Source: Hyphomicrobiales bacterium (lineage in GTDB: Bacteria > Pseudomonadota > Alphaproteobacteria > Rhizobiales > Rhizobiaceae). From it: a DNA stretch of 64,000 bases. This document shows, piece by piece, positions 62,666 to 64,000 of this stretch; the first letter of the stretch is position 1, and every line of letters begins with the position of its first letter. The notes beneath the pieces were generated by a model. The model made no database searches and was not told the origin of the DNA. It worked only from the letters and a program-made list of their open reading frames with translations. Made by a program: the position numbers and the translations under genes. Location: contig UBQW01000065.1 of assembly GCA_900467745.1 (NCBI GenBank), positions 1-64,000 of the forward strand, given 5' to 3'.

Positions 62666-63925
62666 ATGAGTGATGCTAGCGACTTGACCGATTCTCAACG
62701 CAACGCGATCCAGCTGACGCAGCAGAATATCGGACAGGTTTCGAAGGGACTGCCGCTGCGCGCCAAGCTGGCGCTGAGGGCATTGCTTCGCATGCAGCAT
62801 GGCTCGCTGACGATCGCCTTTCCCGACGGCCGCGTGGTGCGGGTCACCGGCAGCACGCCCGGCCAGCACGCCGAGATCCACCTGAAGAACTGGAACATCT
62901 GCTACCGGGCGCTTTCCAACGGCACGATCGGCGTGGCCGAGAGCTACATGGATGGCGATTGGGACAGCCCCGATATCGCGGCCTTCCTCGAGCTTTTCAT
63001 CGTCAACGACGAAGCGATCCAGGATTACGCCAACGGCAAGCGCGGCCTGCCCCGTCTCGTCGAGCGCATCCGCCACTGGATGAATACGAACACCCGCAAG
63101 GGGTCGAAGCGGAACATCTCGGCGCATTACGATCTCGGCAACGACTTCTACAAGCAGTGGCTCGATCCGACGATGACCTATTCGTCGGCGCTCTATTCCA
63201 CCGGCGCCAACGATCTGCAGTCGGCGCAGAACGCCAAGTATCGGGCTCTGGCCGAGGCAACCGGCATCAAGCCGGGCGACCATGTGCTGGAGATCGGCTG
63301 TGGATGGGGCGGGTTCGCCGAGTTTGCCGCCAGCGAACTGAATTGTCGGGTCACGGGCCTGACGATCAGCCGCGAGCAGCTGGCCTTCGCCGAGGAGCGC
63401 ATCCGCAAGGCAGGGCTCAGCGATAAGGTCGATTTCCGCTTTCAGGACTATCGCGACGAGACAGGCGTCTACGACAAGATCGTCTCGATCGAGATGTTCG
63501 AGGCTGTGGGCGAGAAATACTGGCCCGCGTATTTCTCCAAGCTTGAGCAGTGCCTGAAGCCCGGCGGCAAAGCGGGTCTGCAGATCATAACGATTCGGCC
63601 CGAGTCCTTCGAACAGTACCGGAGCAATCCAGACTTCATCCAGAAGTACGTTTTTCCCGGCGGCATGCTACCGACCCGCGAGCATTTGGCGGAACTTGGG
63701 CGAAAAGTAAATTTGTCACTGGTGCGGGACTTTGGTTTTGGGTTAGACTACGCACGTACTCTGGCCGAATGGCGAGAGCGTTTTTGGTCCGTTTGGGAAC
63801 GAGTTCGCCCACTGGGCTTCGACGAGCGCTTCAAGCGGCTCTGGGAGTTCTATTTATTTTATTGTGAAGCAGGTTTCCGCGCCCGAAACATAGACGTCCG
63901 CCAGGTCGTCTTTTCGCGGAGCTGA
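62666..63925 (+). CDS. cfa: Cyclopropane-fatty-acyl-phospholipid synthase
   Basis: A 419-residue SAM-dependent enzyme that adds a methylene group across double bonds of membrane acyl chains, making membranes more stress-resistant. The SAM motif VLEIGCGWGGFAE is near residue 210; HYDLGNDFYKQWLDPTMTYSSALY and SIEMFEAVGEKYWPAYF are family signatures. ATG 62666 has CCGGAGGAGAAAACC upstream. It is the last gene of the photolyase cluster, after a possible attenuator, with a terminator at 63924. Rhizobia carry more than one cfa paralogue. Confidence 0.94.
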   Translation: MSDASDLTDSQRNAIQLTQQNIGQVSKGLPLRAKLALRALLRMQHGSLTIAFPDGRVVRVTGSTPGQHAEIHLKNWNICYRALSNGTIGVAESYMDGDWDSPDIAAFLELFIVNDEAIQDYANGKRGLPRLVERIRHWMNTNTRKGSKRNISAHYDLGNDFYKQWLDPTMTYSSALYSTGANDLQSAQNAKYRALAEATGIKPGDHVLEIGCGWGGFAEFAASELNCRVTGLTISREQLAFAEERIRKAGLSDKVDFRFQDYRDETGVYDKIVSIEMFEAVGEKYWPAYFSKLEQCLKPGGKAGLQIITIRPESFEQYRSNPDFIQKYVFPGGMLPTREHLAELGRKVNLSLVRDFGFGLDYARTLAEWRERFWSVWERVRPLGFDERFKRLWEFYLFYCEAGFRARNIDVRQVVFSRS

Positions 63926-63987
63926 CGAGAGCGGGTGGCGGGACCAGACAGTCGACCTCCTGTCCCGGTCGCCACCCGCCTCGTCTA
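63924..63987 (+). terminator. Long terminator hairpin after cfa
   Basis: GACGAGaGCGGGTGGCG.GAC pairs with GTCcCGGtCGCCACCCGCcTCGTC over about 20 bp, followed by TATCTCCTC. Confidence 0.7.
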
Positions 63988-64000
63988 TCTCCTCATCAAC

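Overview
The window is a stretch of alphaproteobacterial chromosome, most likely Rhizobiaceae (Rhizobium or a close relative). The evidence is the high-GC codon use, a recognisable exoR next to xthA, a BA14K-family protein, paired DUF1127 mini-proteins, a PopZ-family protein, a fused SecDF, and an sRNA built like the rhizobial alpha-r14/suhB class. Most of it is core chromosome. No prophage, transposase, CRISPR array or complete mobile element was seen.

Layout. 0-9.2 kb: a possible structured RNA, two small unknown genes, a cold-shock gene, map-radC, a soluble transhydrogenase, a B12-binding radical SAM protein, trigger factor and tRNA-Leu. 9.3-13.4 kb: a DUF2157/GDYXXLXY membrane pair, a three-hairpin sRNA with anti-Shine-Dalgarno loops, two DUF1127 mini-genes and a lower-GC AlbA_2 (Schlafen-type) gene that looks accessory. 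13.5-17.3 kb: LysR, glutathione S-transferase and a three-part PNPOx-flavoreductase-[2Fe-2S] fusion. 17.4-25.5 kb: trmFO, a persulfide dioxygenase-rhodanese fusion, 1-Cys peroxiredoxin, homologues of the complex I assembly factors NDUFAF6 and NDUFAF3, SecDF and YajC.

25.6-42.7 kb: a DUF815 ATPase, a LysM/LytM lipoprotein, pcm-surE-serS, tatABC, scpAB-nagZ, a very large SPOR protein, argS, dgt and erpA. This is an envelope, export, division and chromosome-segregation block in an order familiar from rhizobia. 42.7-51.6 kb: xthA, exoR, an outer-membrane FadL-like protein, valS, a PopZ-family protein and a divergent PIMT. 51.6-64 kb: tiny membrane proteins, tRNA-Cys, a BA14K protein, a DUF47-pit phosphate operon with a near-consensus Pho box at its start, tRNA-Asn, small lipoproteins, an MFS exporter, a small hydrolase, and a photolyase-flavin oxidase-DUF1365-cfa cluster preceded by a TGATCC-type ECF sigma promoter candidate.

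The strongest leads are the sRNA at about 11.3 kb, the Pho box overlapping the start of DUF47-pit, the putative stress promoter and lipid-modification cluster at 58.8-64 kb, the pairing of two complex I assembly-factor homologues with SecDF-YajC, the accessory AlbA_2 gene, and the absence of tolC between the PIMT and popZ genes. All assignments come from reading the sequence; no database search was run.
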